From NCBI GenBank assembly GCA_049511715.1, contig JBEKXU010000022.1, positions 1 through 49,748 on the forward strand: a stretch of DNA of 49,748 nt, written 5' to 3'. The stretch comes from JBEKHT01 sp049511715 (lineage in GTDB: Bacteria; Chloroflexota; Anaerolineae; Anaerolineales; RBG-16-64-43). The translations under genes were made by a program, and so were the position numbers. The notes under the pieces are model-generated. The model had not been told where the DNA came from and searched no databases. It saw nothing but the letters and a program-made list of their open reading frames with translations. How positions within the stretch are numbered: the first letter of the stretch is position 1; each line of letters opens with the position of its first letter. Shown piece by piece: positions 25,954-34,745 of this stretch.

Positions 25954-26865
25954 ATGCGGGTGCTCATCGCCGGCGGGACCGGGCTGATTGGACACGCGCT
26001 CGCGTCCCGGTTGCTGGCGAGTGGCAATACGGTCATCGTGTTATCTCGGAATCCAGCCTCCGCCCGCCCCATGCCTTCTGGAACCGAGTTACACCCTTGG
26101 GATGCCCGCTCGAGCAGAGGCTGGGCGCCCTTGGTCGCGGAATCCGACGCCGTAATCAACCTGGCGGGGGAAAATCTCTCCTCGGGACGCTGGACCTCAA
26201 GACGCAAGAAGCGCATTCTGGAAAGCCGGGCCCTGGCAGGAGTCGCCCTGACCGAGGCGATTCGGGCGGCCAGACACAAGCCCGGGGTGCTGATTCAATC
26301 CTCCGCGGTCGGGTACTACGGAACCGAGCGCGACACCATACTTGAGGAAACGTCGCCGCCGGGAAATGACTTCCTGGCACAGGTTTGTACAGCCTGGGAG
26401 GCCTCCACTCTGGAAGTTGGAGCCATGGGGGTGCGGCGCGTGGTCACCCGCTCCGCGGTGGTCCTCAGCCGGCGAGGGGGTGCATTCCTTCCCCTGTATT
26501 ATCAAGCTCGCCTTTTCGCCGCCGGTCGGCTAGGGTCCGGCCGCCAACCGTTTCCTTGGATTCACATAACCGACTTCGTCGAGGCCATGCGTTTCTTTCT
26601 GACCGAGGAACGAGCGCAGGGGGTCTATAACCTTGTGGCCCCGGAGATCCCCACGAACGCCGAGTTCGTCCAATCCTTGGCTCGTAGAATGAGAAGGCCC
26701 GCGATCCTTTGGGTCCCAGCCCTCCCGATCCGTTTGGTGTTGGGGGAGCTCGCTGAGACGCTCCTCAAGGGACAGCGACCCAGCAGCCGACGCCTGACGG
26801 ATCTGGGCTTTGCATTCCGCTTCCCAGGGGTCCAAGAAGCCCTGAGGGACCTACTGCCTTCGTGA
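25954..26865 (+). CDS. TIGR01777-family epimerase-like SDR (YfcH type)
   Basis: A 303-residue extended SDR. The start ATG 25954 is preceded by AGGAGG. The nucleotide motif is IAGGTGLIG (residues 5-13). INLAGENLSSGRW and the RWT--RK--I--SR block are distinctive for the TIGR01777/YfcH group. SSAVGYYG is the active-site segment with the YYG pair instead of YxxxK. The C-terminal DUF1731-like tail ends with LGFAFRFPGVQEALRDLL. The substrate of this family is not established. It lies on its own between small membrane genes and an aldo/keto reductase. Confidence 0.92.
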   Translation: MRVLIAGGTGLIGHALASRLLASGNTVIVLSRNPASARPMPSGTELHPWDARSSRGWAPLVAESDAVINLAGENLSSGRWTSRRKKRILESRALAGVALTEAIRAARHKPGVLIQSSAVGYYGTERDTILEETSPPGNDFLAQVCTAWEASTLEVGAMGVRRVVTRSAVVLSRRGGAFLPLYYQARLFAAGRLGSGRQPFPWIHITDFVEAMRFFLTEERAQGVYNLVAPEIPTNAEFVQSLARRMRRPAILWVPALPIRLVLGELAETLLKGQRPSSRRLTDLGFAFRFPGVQEALRDLLPS

Positions 26866-26965
26866 CGATCTCCGGAGAACCGGGAAAGCCCCCGGGCTGT
26901 GGGACCGGGCGTTCCAGCCCGGCCAGTTTCAACTCCCACAAGCCTCGCCTGCAAGGAGAAGAGTG

Positions 26966-27934
26966 ATGGACGAAACAGCAATGGAGCTGGGCAAGAGCGG
27001 CCTCAGGGTCCCGCCCCTGGGAACCGGCTGCTGGGCCTGGGGGGACCGACTGTTTTGGGGATACGGCCGGAACTACAGCCGAGAGGACATTCGACAGGCT
27101 TTCCAGATCAGCCTCGACCAAGGCATCCGCTTTTTCGACACCGCCGAGGTCTATGGATTCGGGCAATCGGAAAAGTACCTGGGGAGTTTCCTTCAAGAAC
27201 TCGGGGAGGGCAGGCCGATCATCGTTGCGACCAAATTTTTTCCCTACCCCTGGCGTCTGACCTCGCGGGGGGTGGTGCGGGCGCTACATTCCAGCCTGCA
27301 ACGGCTGAACCTCCCTGCCGTGGACTTGTATCAAATCCACTGGCCGACCCCTCCTTGGAGGATGGAACTGTGGATGGAGGGCCTGGCCACAGCGGTCCAG
27401 GAGGGACTCGTCCGGGCCGTGGGGGTTTCGAACTTCAACGCCGAACTGACTCAGCGAGCCTACGAATCCCTCGCCAAGAGGGGGATCCTTCTAGCAACGA
27501 ACCAAGTGCAATATAACCTGCTGGATCGAAGCCCGGAGCGGACCGGCTTGGACCAGGCGTGTCGCGACCTGGGAGTAACCATTATTGCCTACAGCCCTCT
27601 TGCCCAAGGGTTGCTGACGGGCAAGTATTCGCTGCAGAATCCACCATCAGGTGCCTACCGGCGTAGGCAGTGGGGCCAAGCCCTGCACCGCACGGCCCCG
27701 CTGATCGCAACCTTGCGAGAGATCGGCCAGGCCCATGGCGGGAAGACTCCGAGTCAGGTGGCTCTGAACTGGGTGATTTGCAAGGGCGCCCTGCCCATCC
27801 CCGGCGCCAAGAATGCCACCCAGGCCCGCGAGAATGCAGGAGCCCTGGGCTGGCGACTCACTCCCGAGGAATTGGCACTTCTGGATGAGGCGAGTTCGTC
27901 AAGCCTCGACCGAGGGATAAGCGGCTCAGGCTAG
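26966..27934 (+). CDS. Aldo/keto reductase
   Basis: A 322-residue (beta/alpha)8 NADPH-dependent reductase. The catalytic tetrad is D58 and Y63 (FFDTAEVYG), K90 (VATKF) and H125 (YQIHWP). The NADPH-binding C-terminal part includes AYSPLAQGLLTGKY and the PIPGAKNATQARENAGAL block. It belongs with the plant-type/YajO-like AKRs; the substrate is unknown. ATG 26966 follows AAGGAGA; the GTG at 26963 is less likely. Confidence 0.93.
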   Translation: MDETAMELGKSGLRVPPLGTGCWAWGDRLFWGYGRNYSREDIRQAFQISLDQGIRFFDTAEVYGFGQSEKYLGSFLQELGEGRPIIVATKFFPYPWRLTSRGVVRALHSSLQRLNLPAVDLYQIHWPTPPWRMELWMEGLATAVQEGLVRAVGVSNFNAELTQRAYESLAKRGILLATNQVQYNLLDRSPERTGLDQACRDLGVTIIAYSPLAQGLLTGKYSLQNPPSGAYRRRQWGQALHRTAPLIATLREIGQAHGGKTPSQVALNWVICKGALPIPGAKNATQARENAGALGWRLTPEELALLDEASSSSLDRGISGSG

Positions 27935-28768
27935 CGACAGAGCCCCCCCTTCCCTCAGGAACCGGGGATGTCGAAACCCGACCCCGTGATCGCCGTCGGA
28001 GAGATCGGCGCGGCACGCCTCGCCCGCCACGCCTCTTTCAGGTGACAGCAGCTTGGAACGGGCCGCACTTGAGGGCTGGTCCCAGCAATGACCGCCGTTC
28101 GGGGAATCGAACGACAAGGAAGAGTCTGGCTCGTGCACCTGCCCTGACCGATACGTGATACCTCCAGGATCTCCACAATCTGAGTTTCGGATCCAATCAA
28201 CAGGGGCGCGCGAAGCGGCCCTGGAGGGTCCCCTCAGTGCGGCGGAATGGGCTCGACTTCCTGTTCCTGTTGCGTTTCGGGCCCGAGCCCTAAGACATTC
28301 CAGAGCCATGTCCCATGAGCGAGACCTGGGCCGCCAAACGAGATCTGGGATGGTCCAGGCCTACACGTCATGGTTTGGCGCGCCCCAGCACTGGGGCGTG
28401 CGCTGCGCATCGTCGTCACTCTGGATCCGAGGCTTGACTGCCGGAAGAGTACGGGGGGGGCGGGAGGCGGCCTCCAAGGTCGGTGACCTTGGGCAAACGC
28501 GGTCCGTCCCCCTGCCGTTCTTTGCCAAACCCGCCCCCCGATCGAACGGGCTGGAGCCATAGGGTTCCGGGTCAGGCCTTCCGTGCCATCCGGGGAGGCC
28601 CAAAGATTGCAACAGGGATGGGGAAGACTATTGACCGACCTTCTCGATCCCGGCCTGCTCAGCGCGAACACAGCTAGCGGAATTCCCCCACCTTCGCTAG
28701 AATGGTCCGGCAGAGGCCAGGGACCAGTCTTGCATTCCGCCGCCAGGAAAGAGGAAGGGAGAACGGGT
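27935..28768. other. Long intergenic stretch without a recognisable gene
   Basis: Open frames on both strands are unsupported. A hairpin at 28378-28401 (11-bp arms around a CA loop, GCGCGCCCCAG / CTGGGGCGTGC) has no T-run. A TAGAAT box at 28698-28703 may be the -10 of the Roadblock operon, but no good -35 matches it. Otherwise nothing. Confidence 0.5.
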
Positions 28769-29095
28769 ATGGTCGAAATTGCGCAGATCCTGGCAAAGAT
28801 CGATGGCGTTGGAGGAGCGGTCCTAGTGGCAGAGGACGGGATAGTCCTTGCCCATACGCTGGAAGGGGATCCCGAGAAGGAGGGCGCCGTGGCTGCTTTT
28901 TTGGGAGCCGCAGCGACCCAGGCGGGAGAGGCAATGAATCTCGGCCGGCTGAAGCGGGCGATGATTTCCATGGCCAATAACCACATTGTGGTGCTCAAGG
29001 GCAAAGAGTACTTCGTGGGACTGATTATCCAGGAGGGAGCCTCCCCTGCCCTGATTGCTTCGCGCGCCGAGGCGTTTTTGGAAGGGGCCAAGTAG
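28769..29095 (+). CDS. Roadblock/LC7-domain protein
   Basis: A 108-residue single Roadblock/LC7 domain. The pattern is complete: ILAKIDGVGGAVLVAEDGIV (strand-turn-strand), a central helix with AAFLGAAATQAGEAMNL, then MANNHIVVLKGKEYFVGLII and the last helix SPALIASRAEAFL. Bacterial Roadblock proteins dimerise and typically regulate small Ras-like GTPases such as MglA, or act as scaffolds. No GTPase gene is nearby. The ATG at 28769 follows GAAGGGAG. It ends 2 nt before the next Roadblock gene, so the two proteins are probably made together and may heterodimerise. Confidence 0.9.
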   Translation: MVEIAQILAKIDGVGGAVLVAEDGIVLAHTLEGDPEKEGAVAAFLGAAATQAGEAMNLGRLKRAMISMANNHIVVLKGKEYFVGLIIQEGASPALIASRAEAFLEGAK

Positions 29096-29097
29096 TC

Positions 29098-30273
29098 ATG
29101 CGCAATTACCTGGAAGAAATCAACGGTGTGGTCGGAGTGACGGGCAGCTTTCTGTGCCGCTCCGATGGATCTTTGATCGATACCGTTCTGCCCGAGGCTC
29201 TGTCCGAGGAAACGCTGCTGTCGGTATCGCGCACACTCGCCAAGACTCTGGAAGGACTCCGCCTGGCGCGTCATCGGAAGGTCACCGAGATGGATCTGGC
29301 CTATGAATCGGGCCGGCTAGTGGTGAAGAATCTCGGCGAAACCTACCTCATCATCCTTTGCACGCCAAACATCAATGTCTCGCTCTTGAATCTGACTGCT
29401 AACCTTGTTGTCAAGAAGATGCAGGAGGCGCTCAAGGCAAGTGGGATACCGTCCCCGAAAGCCGCCTCTTCCAACCTTGCGCCGCAACCCGAGCTCCCAA
29501 CGCAGCCGGTCGCTGTGGCGGCCCCCACGGTGGCGGTGACCGCTCCCCGGCCCCTGCGCCTTCAGGCCGCCTTGGACATTGTCACAGCCGCGCGGGGAAG
29601 CCGAGTCGTCCTGAGGGTCATGGGGGAAGGAGCTCTGCGCTTGCGCTGTCCATCGGTCGCCGACAAACCCTCCCGCCCCGAGGAGGAAGACACAGTCGAA
29701 CTGGCGGCTCGGTCCGGACAATCAGTGGAAGGGATCTTGAAGAGTTTGGGTTACATCGGCGACTCCCGCTTCAACACGCTTTTCGGAAGCGATCGCATGC
29801 GCTTTGCGCACCCGCAGACGCGGGTCTATGTGGAGATCTACTACGACCACGTGGCCTCCTACCACCGCCTGGAGATCGGCAGCCGGGTGCACCTGGATGA
29901 TGTCACTCTGCCGCTGGCAGATCTCCTCCTGAGCCAGCTCCAGAATGTGGAGGCCAACGAAGAAGATTTCTGGCGCCTAGCCGCCGTACTAATCGATCAC
30001 GATCTGGGGGGCCCAGGGCAACCCGAGGCAATCGACGCCACTCGCGTGCTGGCACTCTGCTCCGACGACTGGGGATGGTGCAAGACCGTCACGATGAACT
30101 TGGAGAAGTGCCTGGAGTGGGGACCCAAGAAAGTGCCAGCGACCCTACTGCCGGGGTTTCAGCAGCGCACAGCACGGCTGCACGAAATGATCGAGGACGC
30201 GCCCAAGTCCCTTCGCTGGCAAACGCGTGCGCGGGTCGGCGAACGGCAACGCTGGTACGAACTGCCCGAGTAG
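29098..30273 (+). CDS. Roadblock domain fused to a nucleotidyltransferase-like domain
   Basis: A 391-residue protein in three parts. Residues 1-115 form a Roadblock/LC7 domain (INGVVGVTGSFLCRSDGSLI, then YLIILCTPNINVSLLNLTAN). Residues 116-150 are a P/A/V-rich linker. Residues 155-345 resemble AbiEii-like nucleotidyltransferase-fold proteins: LKSLGYIGDSRFNTLFGSDR, then YDHVASYHRLEIGSR, TLPLADLLLSQLQ, and LCSDDWGWCKTVTMNLEK. Where those proteins have a DxD metal motif and a later Asp, this one has EEEDTVE (195-201) and YVEIYYD (244-250), so catalysis is doubtful. The substrate, if any, is unknown. It is translationally linked to the Roadblock gene before it and is followed by a strong terminator. 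Confidence 0.8.
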   Translation: MRNYLEEINGVVGVTGSFLCRSDGSLIDTVLPEALSEETLLSVSRTLAKTLEGLRLARHRKVTEMDLAYESGRLVVKNLGETYLIILCTPNINVSLLNLTANLVVKKMQEALKASGIPSPKAASSNLAPQPELPTQPVAVAAPTVAVTAPRPLRLQAALDIVTAARGSRVVLRVMGEGALRLRCPSVADKPSRPEEEDTVELAARSGQSVEGILKSLGYIGDSRFNTLFGSDRMRFAHPQTRVYVEIYYDHVASYHRLEIGSRVHLDDVTLPLADLLLSQLQNVEANEEDFWRLAAVLIDHDLGGPGQPEAIDATRVLALCSDDWGWCKTVTMNLEKCLEWGPKKVPATLLPGFQQRTARLHEMIEDAPKSLRWQTRARVGERQRWYELPE

Positions 30274-30308
30274 ATGAAAAGGGATTCGTCCCCCGGGCCC
30301 TAGTTCAC

Positions 30309-30336
30309 AAGAGCCCAGCCTCACGGCTGGGCTCTT
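30309..30336 (+). terminator. Terminator of the Roadblock operon
   Basis: AAGAGCCCAGCC (30309-30320), loop TCAC, GGCTGGGCTCTT (30325-30336): a perfect 12-bp stem, ending in TT and followed by CGATT. It lies 36 nt after the stop at 30273. The A-rich 5' flank means it could also work leftward. Confidence 0.8.
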
Positions 30337-30999
30337 CGATTGAGCCAGGGAAAACGCGGAGCCCTGGCCGATGGAGGCCGCGCAGACCGCGCCCCCAGGA
30401 TCTTGACGCCTGCCCGCGGCAGACCGTCGCCTCACAAGCCAGGACGCTTCAACCAGAGCCAAAGCACACAGCGCGTGTAGTCTCGGATCATGGTCAGGAA
30501 CCGAGACTTGCTTTGCCCCTGCCGCCGGAGGATTCAGAAGACGGGGATTCCCAGCATGCGGTATTTGCGCCGTCTTGCCGCGAGGAGCATCCGTAGGAAG
30601 TCTTCCGTGGACCCATGGTAGATGGCCTCCAAGCGAAGTGTCAGAAGCTTTTCGCAAGGATATCCGAGCCTCTCTCATGATAGGCATTCCGTCCGAAGGT
30701 GACACCGCCCCTCAGGATGCGGAGTGAGGGCGCACGACCAATGAGTGCAAGTCAGCCGCAGTCACCCCAAGGAACGCACGGAGATGCTGTTGGCTTGCCG
30801 ACGAGGCCTTTCAGGTGTCAGCCTTCAGCAGTGCCTGCGCTCTCGGAGGTGCAGTAGGAGTGAGCTTCGGTTGAAAAAGGATCGTGCCGCGACTTCGTGC
30901 AGACCCCACAAGGATTTCAATCGGAATCAGAGGCGACCCAGAGGGGCTTGCAACGGGTCCCCTATGGTACAGGATTGGCGAGGCTTCCCAGGATTGACC
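30337..30999. other. Gene-poor stretch with a possible gene tail
   Basis: No intact gene. On the minus strand a short frame ending at TGA (plus 30534-30536) reads IYHGSTEDFLRMLLAARRRK followed by YRMLGIPVF, which looks like the C-terminus of a lost protein that I cannot name. Its upstream part is broken by a stop. The base composition becomes more AT-rich toward 31 kb, where the accessory region begins. Confidence 0.35.
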
Positions 31000-32934
31000 C
31001 TACTTCGCGACACGCTCATACACATCATAACTGTCGAATTGAGCCACAAGTGAAAAGCCAGGCCAGTCCGGGACCGCGGACGAGTTGGTCCAAACCCCAT
31101 TGGAGGGTTCGTAGACACGAAAATCATCTTTGTCACTCATCCGTTGCGTCGATTGGTCCAGATCGACGACTCCATGCCTGGAGAGCAAGAGGAAATCAAT
31201 CCAGGCCCCCTTGAGAAAGGACTCTTGGTGATTCTCCGCGTATGCGACACTCCAATCGGGCTCGGCCACATCATAGCCGATGGAAATGGATGTATTACCC
31301 GTTTCCTGCGCTCGAGATCCGATGAAATCGGCGGTCTCCAACCGCCCTGTGCTTTCTCCCGCATACCCTCCCAGGCTCCAGGAAATCAACCTTGGTCGCC
31401 AATATGAAAGCGGGAGCATGAGAAGAAAAGCACCAGCCAGTAGCGCGACCGATCCTTTGGTCCAATGCGGGAACACGATCTTCCCGACAGCCTCGACCGA
31501 GATCAGAACTGCGAGCAACTCCAAGGGCCACAGCCACCAGAATCGTTTCTCGCTATTCGTCACCGTGAGCACAAGCAGAATCGGCCACGGGACTGCTAGA
31601 CCCAGCCCGACAACCCCAATTCCCTCTGTCCGATCTGCCGCCCATCGCTTTCCAGCATACGTTCCCCATAGCAATGCTGGCCAAACCAGTGGAGCAAAAG
31701 AACGCATCTGCTTGACCACGCCGAGCCATTGTCGATCAATGTTGAGCTTTGCTCTGATTAGGCCCATCAGGCCAGGGTTCAATACCCCCCATAAGAGGAT
31801 GCTGCCTAGCAAACAACCAGCGGCAATGTACCACCACTTGATTGCCCAAAGCCCTGATAGCCAGCGAGCGAAGACCCGCCATCGGGCCGATGCTGCCGCC
31901 AGCATTAACACCAGTCCAGAAACAAAGAGAAGCCATATTGCAGAATTCAGCGGTTGGTTTAACCCCAGGCTGAAGTAGTCAGTGTCAAAGTTGCGATCCA
32001 GATTGACGAACGTGACACAGAGCTGGTACCGAGTCGACGCAATTAGCCCCTTCCCAGGATAAACGATCGGGAGGGCTTCCCCTTCTGGCACCCCTCTGTC
32101 GATGTAGGACCCATCCAGGGTGTCGGAGAGACCGGCCACGGAGGTGTAGCAGCGCGGCTCTTGCACCGGTTCAACTGCTTGCATCTCAGCGGAGGTTTCC
32201 CGGAAGACCATGGACCGAAGGTCCACGAAGTCTCGCGTAAACTCAAACCGCAGAAAGGGCAACCAGATCAGCACTGAAATAATGAAAGCCGGGGCCAGCA
32301 GCTTGATTGAGATCGGAGGCCGATACGCGATCCATAGGATCGGTATAACCAAGAAGAAAGGCAGCATGCCCATGTATGTGTACAGGCCGAATGCCCCAAT
32401 TACCACCGCAATCGCCAAGGCAAATGCCGAACGGTTCTTCACCCATCTCAGCAGGAAGTAGAGTGTAGCGAGAATGAAGGCGGGATGACCAGAACCCCAG
32501 TACCCAGGATTCCCAAGCAAGGATATTCCTGTGACAGCCACCGCCGCCAGGGCTAGCGGTCGGCCGAAGACCCGTCGAACAATAAGGTACAGAAAGAGAA
32601 GTTCGAAGACTAGGAGAGCCAGTAGGCCCGGTAGTTCCCAAAGCCGCGGATCAGATTCGAGGATTGCCCCAAGAGCATAGAAATAGACCAAGCCAGGGGG
32701 ATTCAGAGTGTGAAAAGATGTGGCATTCCCGTAGGTGGCCAATTGCCCGTGTTTCAACAGCTGCCAGGCATCCTCGTAGTAGGGCAGGGAGTCAGGGTCT
32801 TTCATTGGATTGGATCGCCACCCTTGGAAGTAAATCAAGGTACCCAAGGCTGCTATCAATGCGATCCAGCCTGCATCAAGCCATCGGGATCGGCTACCTG
32901 ACAACTTCAAGAAGGCAATTTTCAGCCCTCGCAT
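31000..32934 (-). CDS. Polytopic membrane protein, GT39/GT-C-like
   Basis: A 644-residue protein with about eleven helices, a large extracytoplasmic loop between helices (about residues 235-310) and a soluble C-terminal domain of about 110 residues. After the first helix comes NPMKDPDSLPYYEDAWQLLK, an acidic first loop (D-D, E-D) as in GT-C transferases, and later FHTLNPPGLVYFYALGAI, which recalls the P-G/Y-loop of PMT-like enzymes. It probably transfers a sugar from a lipid donor, but the target is unknown. ATG 32934 follows AGGAG with a 6-nt spacer. Its base composition looks clearly less GC-rich than the operon at 5.8-14.6 kb, which suggests acquisition. It is not flanked by the tRNA-Pro repeats. 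Confidence 0.75.
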   Translation of the reverse strand: MRGLKIAFLKLSGSRSRWLDAGWIALIAALGTLIYFQGWRSNPMKDPDSLPYYEDAWQLLKHGQLATYGNATSFHTLNPPGLVYFYALGAILESDPRLWELPGLLALLVFELLFLYLIVRRVFGRPLALAAVAVTGISLLGNPGYWGSGHPAFILATLYFLLRWVKNRSAFALAIAVVIGAFGLYTYMGMLPFFLVIPILWIAYRPPISIKLLAPAFIISVLIWLPFLRFEFTRDFVDLRSMVFRETSAEMQAVEPVQEPRCYTSVAGLSDTLDGSYIDRGVPEGEALPIVYPGKGLIASTRYQLCVTFVNLDRNFDTDYFSLGLNQPLNSAIWLLFVSGLVLMLAAASARWRVFARWLSGLWAIKWWYIAAGCLLGSILLWGVLNPGLMGLIRAKLNIDRQWLGVVKQMRSFAPLVWPALLWGTYAGKRWAADRTEGIGVVGLGLAVPWPILLVLTVTNSEKRFWWLWPLELLAVLISVEAVGKIVFPHWTKGSVALLAGAFLLMLPLSYWRPRLISWSLGGYAGESTGRLETADFIGSRAQETGNTSISIGYDVAEPDWSVAYAENHQESFLKGAWIDFLLLSRHGVVDLDQSTQRMSDKDDFRVYEPSNGVWTNSSAVPDWPGFSLVAQFDSYDVYERVAK

Positions 32935-33579
32935 GATCAACTCCTATTCCACGCGTACCCCCATTGAATAACACCTTGAAAATGCACACGTGTGCTGACT
33001 CACCAACCAAAAATACGCCGACCGACCCACACGAACCCAAGCGGCCCACCTTTGCACTTGCGAGCAAGGGTCCCTCACATCATGGTTCCGCGCAGCTCCT
33101 CAGCCGCTTTTGCCCGGCTTGACCCGCGGCATTGTCCGCTGAACCCTTGGGCCCCCAAAAGAAAATGACACCAATGCTTTGGCTGGAGAGGCTTTGGAGG
33201 GTCTTTTTCCGCAGGAGGGCTATTCGGAAAACATTCATAGCGTGATCATGCAGAGGTGCCACCCCTTTATGTCGAGATGTGAGCCCCTATCGCATTCATC
33301 AAGAGGGATGATCGCAGTCAGAAATAAGAGCCCCCGGTGGGGGCTCGTCACCAGTCATCTGCCGCGTATCGCCCAAATAATCTTCAGGTGCTCGCCAAGA
33401 AGAAGGTCGGCCTTGGATGTCCAGCGGAGGGCAACAGCCCCATAGGTCAAATTGGGGCAGTTTCAGATTTCTGAGAGAACCTCTGGCGCGCTGACGCTGG
33501 CAGACCGTTAAGGAGGAGAGAACCTGGCATCAACAAATCCTCCCGACCGTCTTGATCCAGCAGGCCGGGAGTCAATCAA
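32935..33579. other. Non-coding flank with a gene tail before the outer att copy
   Basis: No intact gene. A leftward frame at about 33352-33460 ends YGAVALRWTSKADLLLGEHL followed by KIIWAIRGR and a stop, directly before a rho-independent terminator (33328-33346). It looks like the C-terminal remnant of a gene I cannot identify. The rest shows nothing. Confidence 0.35.
33328..33346 (-). terminator. Rho-independent terminator, leftward
   Basis: GAGCCCCC / GGGGGCTC arms (33328-33335 and 33339-33346) around a 3-nt loop. On the minus strand it is followed by TTATTTC. It lies just after the gene tail in the same orientation. It could also have been the original terminator of tRNA-Pro before the insertions, since it lies about 235 nt beyond the outer att copy. 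Confidence 0.75.
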
Positions 33580-33622
33580 TCGGGGCGCCGGGATTTGAAC
33601 CCGGGACCTCACGGACCCGAAC
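33580..33622 (-). repeat. att copy 1: 3' half of tRNA-Pro, outer end
   Basis: A copy of the 3' half of the tRNA-Pro gene at 37384, from the discriminator base to the anticodon loop (about 43 nt, identical by eye: cggggcgccgggatttgaac, then ccgggacctcacggacccga, then ac). Beyond the anticodon loop the sequence diverges (GTGAGGCCTCC...), so it is not a tRNA gene. A displaced tRNA 3' end at the far end of inserted DNA is the classical attachment-site footprint of tyrosine-recombinase elements. Confidence 0.85.
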
Positions 33623-33863
33623 TGTGAGGCCTCCGCTCCTGAGTGGCAACCTCCTGGATTGCCATTCTTGATAGCCATGAGGCCACTCCCGCCGTGCCAG
33701 CCATGAGGTCTCCGGCGCCTTTCGGTCACGCCTCCCTGGTCACTGAAGCCATCCGATTCTGATTCCGATAATACCACTGGCCGATCGAGCGCGTGATCGC
33801 CCGTACGCGCCGACGCGGCTCACGAGTGCAATCGTTCTCACCATGGCCCCTGGCCACGATCTC

Positions 33864-34745
33864 CTAATCCTCCTCAAAGCCGTGGCTCGTCAGCTTCAAT
33901 GTCCGACAGTTCTCGGTCACGGTCCGCACAACGTTCTCTGGAGCTCCCGACGGGATGGACCATACGATCTCCAGCGTCACTTTGACCTCGGATCCGACCA
34001 GCCCCCCCAAGTGGGCAACTACTTCCTCAGCAATCTGCCCAGCATCGCGGCCGACCCTGGAAGGGGCCAGCGCAACGCTTCCACGAAAGCACTTCGGGCC
34101 CGTGATTAGCTTGACCGGGAGCGGCGAGGTCACCAGTGCCTTCTTGGAGATTGAGACGGCGGCATGGGCCGTCAGAAGCCCGGCCAAAGCCTCGATTTCG
34201 AAAGCGCCTTCCGCTTCGCCGGCGACGAAGACACCGTCGCGCCCGATCGCGCCTCCCTCAGCCTTCCGCGCCACGCTAGGTACCTCAACCTCCAGGCCTT
34301 GCTGGTCGAAGCCCTTGGTCACAAACGGGACGCGAGCCCCCGGTGGAACGCTCGGGCTGGCAGGCTCGACGACAAGCGATGCGAGCCTGCGGCTGGCCAT
34401 GATGCTGGCCGCTACATCGGCTCTGACCAGAAACTCTGTGGTTCCCCCCTCAATGGTGCTGATCAAGACGCCCCCACGTAGCCCACAATAGCGCCCTTCC
34501 GTTTCATCGTAGCTGTCGGCATAGGCAAACCATTCCTGCGCCCACATGAGCAAGGTGGCGCTATCCTGGCCGGCCTTGTAAAGGACAGACGGCTCCCTGA
34601 GCCGAGGCAGGTAGCTATAGCGGGCAAAATCTTCGCTTAATTGGGCAGTGGAGACGTGGTCACCGCGCCACAGCGGGATCCTGTCTAGCTCGAGTCGTAG
34701 GCGTGTTCCGGCGAGGACTATCAGTAATAGCTTCTCAGTACATTG
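33864..34745 (-). pseudogene. DUF499/COG1483-type ATPase, C-terminal remnant
   Basis: About 290 residues equal to the last third of a large (about 1000-residue) DUF499 ATPase. Family-typical blocks are RLELDRIPLWRGDHV, EDFARYSYLPRLREPSVL, AYADSYDETEGRYCGLRGG, FRGSVALAPSRVGRDAGQIA, and the end VRTVTENCRTLKLTSHGFEE. Between them (about VVEPASPSVPPGARVPFVTK to LTAHAAVSIS) lies an insert resembling a bacterial Ig-like domain. The P-loop ATPase part is missing: at about 34740 the frame runs straight into the truncated integrase. COG1483/DUF499 ATPases (including BrxC/PglY) belong to BREX-like and DUF1156-methylase-linked phage-defence loci. This copy cannot be functional. Confidence 0.65.

Noticed and set aside
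28378..28401. Hairpin as a terminator of the aldo/keto reductase gene
   Set aside because: It lies 444 nt after the stop and has no T-run. Kept only as a note in the intergenic description.
28234..29274. A 346-codon leftward open frame across the Roadblock gene
   Set aside because: Antisense to a clear Roadblock gene, with no family signature.
33580..33660. A second tRNA gene at the outer att copy
   Set aside because: Only the 3' half (T arm and half of the anticodon arm) is present; no D arm or 5' acceptor strand follows. Same for 35668-35709.
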